Below, in pieces: positions 59,501 to 64,000 of a stretch of DNA of 64,000 nt. The DNA lies in assembly GCA_958510875.1 (NCBI GenBank), contig OY294071.1, forward strand, positions 36,858,581-36,922,580, in the 5' to 3' direction. Under the pieces are notes generated by a model that made no database searches, was not told the DNA's origin, and saw only the letters and a list, made by a program, of their open reading frames with translations. The translations under genes were made by a program, and so were the position numbers. Source of the DNA: Endomychus coccineus. Taxonomy: Eukaryota; Arthropoda; Insecta; Coleoptera; Endomychidae. Each line of letters begins with the position of its first letter. The stretch's first letter is position 1.

Positions 59501-62500
59501 TATAATGGTATATAGCCTGATGCACACATTAATTAGAGGTAATTCCCACAATGATGGTGGAAAAGAAGATAAATGAAGTGAACATAGGTAGTTATATAGG
59601 AATACAGGTAGCATAGGAATCAATATGTGGAAATAAAGAAGAACTAGAAAATATTAGGTAACTTTTTGTAGAACGCTGTTTAATTTTTTAGGTGAATAGA
59701 CCTTTCTAAGTAAATTTGATTTTTCCAAAACTACTTTGAATGCAAAAATAATATTGAAATGAAATGAATGACCTTTTAGTTGCGCAAAATTCTCCTCATT
59801 CAACCAAAATTGTATCTGTTACCGTTTCCGATATCCCTATCATATTGAACACACTGTATACTGTGGATGAAGGTATCACTGAGAGCTGAGACTTCTGCAT
59901 TTTGCATCGAAATTATTTAGGTGTAATAGGAGATTTATAGAAGTTTGGCTATTCTAAATAAGTGAAACACATCCATTCGAAAAGTTCCAACAAAGGTAAT
60001 TCGAGTCTAGATTTCCTCTTGTTTCCAATGTATTTATTGTCAAATTTTCTTCCACACTCTCAATTTAATCCAAGTCTCTATCCAGTAATGTAAACTTTGA
60101 AGAAGGGTCAGGGAGCGTTTACTCAACATACATGTTTCACTTTCTCTACCGACCAATTTTCCCCGTCATATTCAGTACCCTATCTGTTATAAAATCAAAC
60201 ATAACATACTTCATCCGCAGTTAGCTTATAGCTGATAAATCTCAAGATCCTTTCGACTGACTATCAACCATACGCGTAAATTAGGAATCCCACAAACCCT
60301 AATCGAGTTCATCAGCATTTTTCCAAAAATAAAGCACAAATTCAACAATACATTACCTTATTCCTGATAATAAATCTTCACATGGGAATTATTTATTATT
60401 CAAAATTAATATGGAATAGCGAAATAAAACACATCCACACGAAATGCAGAGTTATGTTACAAAAATGTTTTATTTCAGTATTCTACATAATTCTAAAATG
60501 AATTTGTTCCAAGTAAACGCCGAATCCATTGAATTATCTTGTTGCTTGAGTTTTAGCAAATTTTGAAGTGGTGTATTGTATGAAAGAAAATGCTGTAAAA
60601 GAAAATCTTATAGAATTCGGCAAACAAAATGAGCAATGGAAACTTGGCGAGTGTATATTCTGAATCCAGTGATGCGTAGTTCCCTACTTATGCAGCACTA
60701 AAACAAAAACCCGAAAGCAAAAGCTTTTTTCCAAAGCAATGCTGGTGTGAATAAATGAGCTATCAGGCAGTCAATGTTGAACGCAATTTATCATTAGAGT
60801 TATTCACAACACTAACATCAACGCAAGCCTAAAGGAAGAAAGATTACCTGCCACGAGCATTCAAAAAAAGTAATGTTGAATTTTTAACAGCTACACATAT
60901 TTCAAAGGCTACAATATTTCCCAACGGTATAATAGTACCACTAAAGGATATGCTGAGCTTATACTTCCATTAAAACTAGACTCAAATACCGAGTTCTCAT
61001 GAATCAAGGATGAATAATATTGTTCGAATATATTTGAAAAAGAACCGTTCCCATAATACCTGTAATTCTACATTACTTCAAACAGTTTACTGAATATGTT
61101 ATCGAATGTAATACAGCTTTCAAGGGAACCATTCTTTTATCAAAATCTGGTTAACCTCACAGCGTCGTGAAAAGAATTCCCAATCAATAAGGTACCCTTT
61201 CTGATGTTATTCGATCATCTTTTTATTTCAGCTTATTCTGTGCATCACATGAAATAAAAACCAAAGATCATGGCTCTATCAGCTTATCAACCGTACACCA
61301 AATTTGGAAACTTGATTTCCTATTCTCTACGTACCTTGTTAACAGACTCGTTCCAATAGTTATTGAAATTGATAACCGGTTTTCATATCAACACACAAAA
61401 ATATTGATACGAAACAACAAGAAATACTGGAAGGGTCAAATTAGAGGAAGGATAGATTACAACCCGAAATAATGAATGAAAGTATTACAGGTACTTGTTG
61501 GCCGAAAATAAACATCATGTATTCCCGGTAATCATTAATCCCATTAATAACAAATAATTACTCATAATTATGTATTCCTAGAGCTGATCTAGGGTTCATT
61601 GCAGTGTTTTTTTTAATTGAAGATGAATCAAGATTCAGTTATTGTTTTTACATATCTATATGGCTCCCTATGTATCCAAGTAACTTTAGTTGCTCTATTT
61701 TAAAGGAGAAAGTCCCGATTTTGTAAGCGTATAACCGTTTTATAAGACATGGTTTGCTACGGCGGACTTAGCAATGTACGAACATGATAAAAATCATCTT
61801 TGAACCAAGTAGGAATATTTCTATCAATTAAACCAGCATAACTTTTATCGGAGTCATTACACATATACGTGGCAATCTGATTACTGTTTTATACATTGAG
61901 CAGTTAATTCTTGTGATCGACTAACCATAAAAGCATAGAGTACACAATGACCTGAGATGAAAATGAAAACCTCCACCTCGGTGATGAGATATAATATGAC
62001 ATAGATAAAAAAGCGCAAACTGTTGAAATCTTGATAATGTTGATAGAACATTATTAAACATCTATTTTGCATTGTATGAGGATTGGAGAATATAGCAGGA
62101 TTCATTTCTAAAATTATATTTCCATTAAATGAATATGGTTTTATTCTTCACCGAATTCTATGAAAGTAGTAGTAATTGAATACCTTATGAGCTACACATT
62201 TATTTTCAGCATAGTGGATCAAATATATCACAAGTTATACTCTATGTATTAATTTAAAATTGACAGTTAAATATGGATCCATTTTCAATTTATTCAACTG
62301 ATACAATATCAAAAGCGAAGGCAATCGTTTTATCGCAAGATTTATATCCCAGTTCATTCCAACCGGGATATTTATGTGGCAAAATAAAAAATATTTATTT
62401 GTTATAGCAGTGAATCCAGTGATCTACCGTTGTGATGCTCATAATTTTTTGCTATATATTCGAGATGAAATAATACTACCAATGTTGGGTAGTAAACATA

Positions 62501-64000
62501 CATTGTTCGAAACTATAAAATGTAAACAAAAGGAACAAATATTGAAAGATGTTGGCGTTCACCAAAGCCAACTAACCGACGTGCATGTACATTCTCCGAG
62601 TTTCGATAATTCATCCCGTTATTGACGGAGCCTGAATAATATTTTCATGCATTCCTTCTTTGTCGGTAAACATAGAGGAAATCGTATCTTATCGTACCCT
62701 GAGGCTAACAAAATATTTCCCATTATAGAGAGCGACGATACGGATGACAGGAAATTAAACATTTCATTACGTAATTGAAAACAAAAAATTAAATATTTCT
62801 AGAGAAAACATCATTATTCACTTTGTCCCACGTCATACATTTTTTAAGTATCGGTTGTGAGGACTTCACTTTTTCTTCATGTTACTTCAACCAAACTTTT
62901 GAGAATTGTCTTTCGAGTTGAAGATTTCGGATGAAAATAAATGATTTATTAATAACAACTCCATCATATTTCCAGAGTCACATGTCTTTATAATTATGTA
63001 TTTACATCACGATATTGAAGCCCTAAAGTGGTGAGCACTTCCTCCCTTTATTGCAAGTTGTGTGCCTAATAAGCTAAGCGCTTTAGAAAATAAACACATA
63101 ATTCCTCTTGAAGTCGTTATGATAAAGATGATTAATGAATACAAACCACCGAACGTGCGATCATCCAACATTGTTTTGTCTATGCTATAACAGCTGTATA
63201 AGTTGAAGAGCTTGATAACTTTCAGTAACGAAATTATATTTGTTCTAAGAAATGCTTGTCCAAATAAGGCAATACTTTAGAAATCCTGAACTAGATCTAT
63301 TATGATTATTACACCCGGCTCAGCTCCGGTCTATTGGTGAAGTTAATTTGGATCTGTCAGATGACAAATTGTTTGTAGCGAAGCAGTAGATTCAAACTGA
63401 TAAACGGCAAAACACTATCAAACGTATTCAAAGTAAGAAGATGTGCTACATTTTGGTTTGAATTCATTAGCTGTAGGTACATTATCTGTGTAAGGACAGT
63501 AGCTACAATAAGAATGGATACGATATGCTACTGGTAATTGCAATTGCAAGAGAAGTCTAACATGTCATGTAACATAAATGGAAGTTTATTGGGAAGGTAA
63601 CAAAACTTGAACACCCATGTGTTACGATGAATCCCTGATTTTATTCTCAGCAAATTAGTAATGCGACCCTGGCACAATAAGAAACAGAGAATTGAGCTCC
63701 CTCGGACTTGTCTAGTGGCTCAATAGTTGACTCTATTATATTTTAAAGTGGACTGCATAGTCCCCAACTTATAAAATTACTGTTATCTGTAATGTTAGTG
63801 AGAGAAAGGTAGAGAGTTAATTAGTAGTCTCTGATACTGGACTATGTGGAATTTATCGTCTACATATGGACCGGACATGAACAACGTGAATAGTATTCCT
63901 ATACATTTTATTTTCTTCAATTTATGGACAAAAATTAAAGATGGAACGATTGAAATCTGATATATGGCCTGTGCAACGTGAAATATGGAACAGATATCAG
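59501..64000. other. AT-rich stretch with one unrecognised ORF
   Basis: No gene recognised. A frame from 62274 (about 43 codons) is followed in another frame by 62374-62625 (83 codons). The two could be one interrupted coding region, and further open stretches continue to about 62775. No domain can be named, so this is only a possible relic. No repeat, RNA gene or element end was found in the rest. Confidence 0.4.

Noticed and set aside
1..64000. tRNA, rRNA, CRISPR array, bacterial-type operons and telomeric repeats
   Set aside because: I looked for tRNA T-loop motifs, regular short repeats with spacers and TTAGG runs by eye and found none that held up. A tRNAscan-SE run would be decisive for tRNA genes.

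Overview
The window looks like a stretch of arthropod, most likely insect, nuclear genome. It is AT-rich, has no operons or bacterial-type gene spacing, and I recognise no ordinary host gene in it. What can be read is almost entirely transposable-element material: a hAT DNA transposon, Jockey-type, CR1/Jockey-superfamily and R1-like non-LTR retrotransposons (LINEs), Penelope-like elements (PLEs), a Foldback-like element made of inverted tandem repeats, a large element with long terminal inverted repeats, and several dispersed satellite-like repeats. Order and species cannot be fixed from the sequence alone.

Layout, left to right. 1-2.2 kb is featureless. 2.2-6.4 kb is a decayed Jockey LINE split by a 2.36 kb hAT element that still has 20 bp perfect terminal repeats, an 8 bp target duplication (6 of 8 matching) and an open 488-residue transposase. 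8.3-8.9 kb holds a tandem repeat of about 280 bp, with a relative at 35.5-35.9 kb. 11.2-11.5 kb holds the most unusual object: four consecutive hairpins whose stems differ in sequence but stay base-paired, with a shared loop, enclosed by an outer inverted repeat. A possible LTR edge (TATA box, then a lysine-tRNA-like primer site) follows at 12.0-12.2 kb. 13.1-17.8, 24.4, 27.6, 40.3 and 55.2 kb carry broken LINE reverse-transcriptase pieces, several from one family and on both strands. R1-like 3' domains lie at 36.1 kb (+) and 58.4-59.5 kb (-).

24.0, 32.3 and 33.2 kb carry three related repeats. The last contains a complete hammerhead ribozyme pattern on the minus strand, of the type known from Penelope-like elements. 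42.2-48.4 kb is one composite: long terminal inverted repeats of about 0.75 kb enclose a LINE ORF1, an endonuclease-only ORF2 with no reverse transcriptase, and a palindromic pair of Penelope copies carrying the catalytic end of the RT and a GIY-YIG endonuclease. 50.6-52.5 kb is a Foldback-like element with alternating units of about 120 and 140 bp in opposite orientations around a centre. The rest is AT-rich sequence with no supported gene.

The elements do not form a pathway. Their relations are nesting and decay: hAT into Jockey, Penelope at the broken end of a LINE, and both of the latter inside the long-inverted-repeat element. The only ORFs that look undamaged over a full domain set are the hAT transposase, the LINE ORF1 and the endonuclease domain of ORF2.
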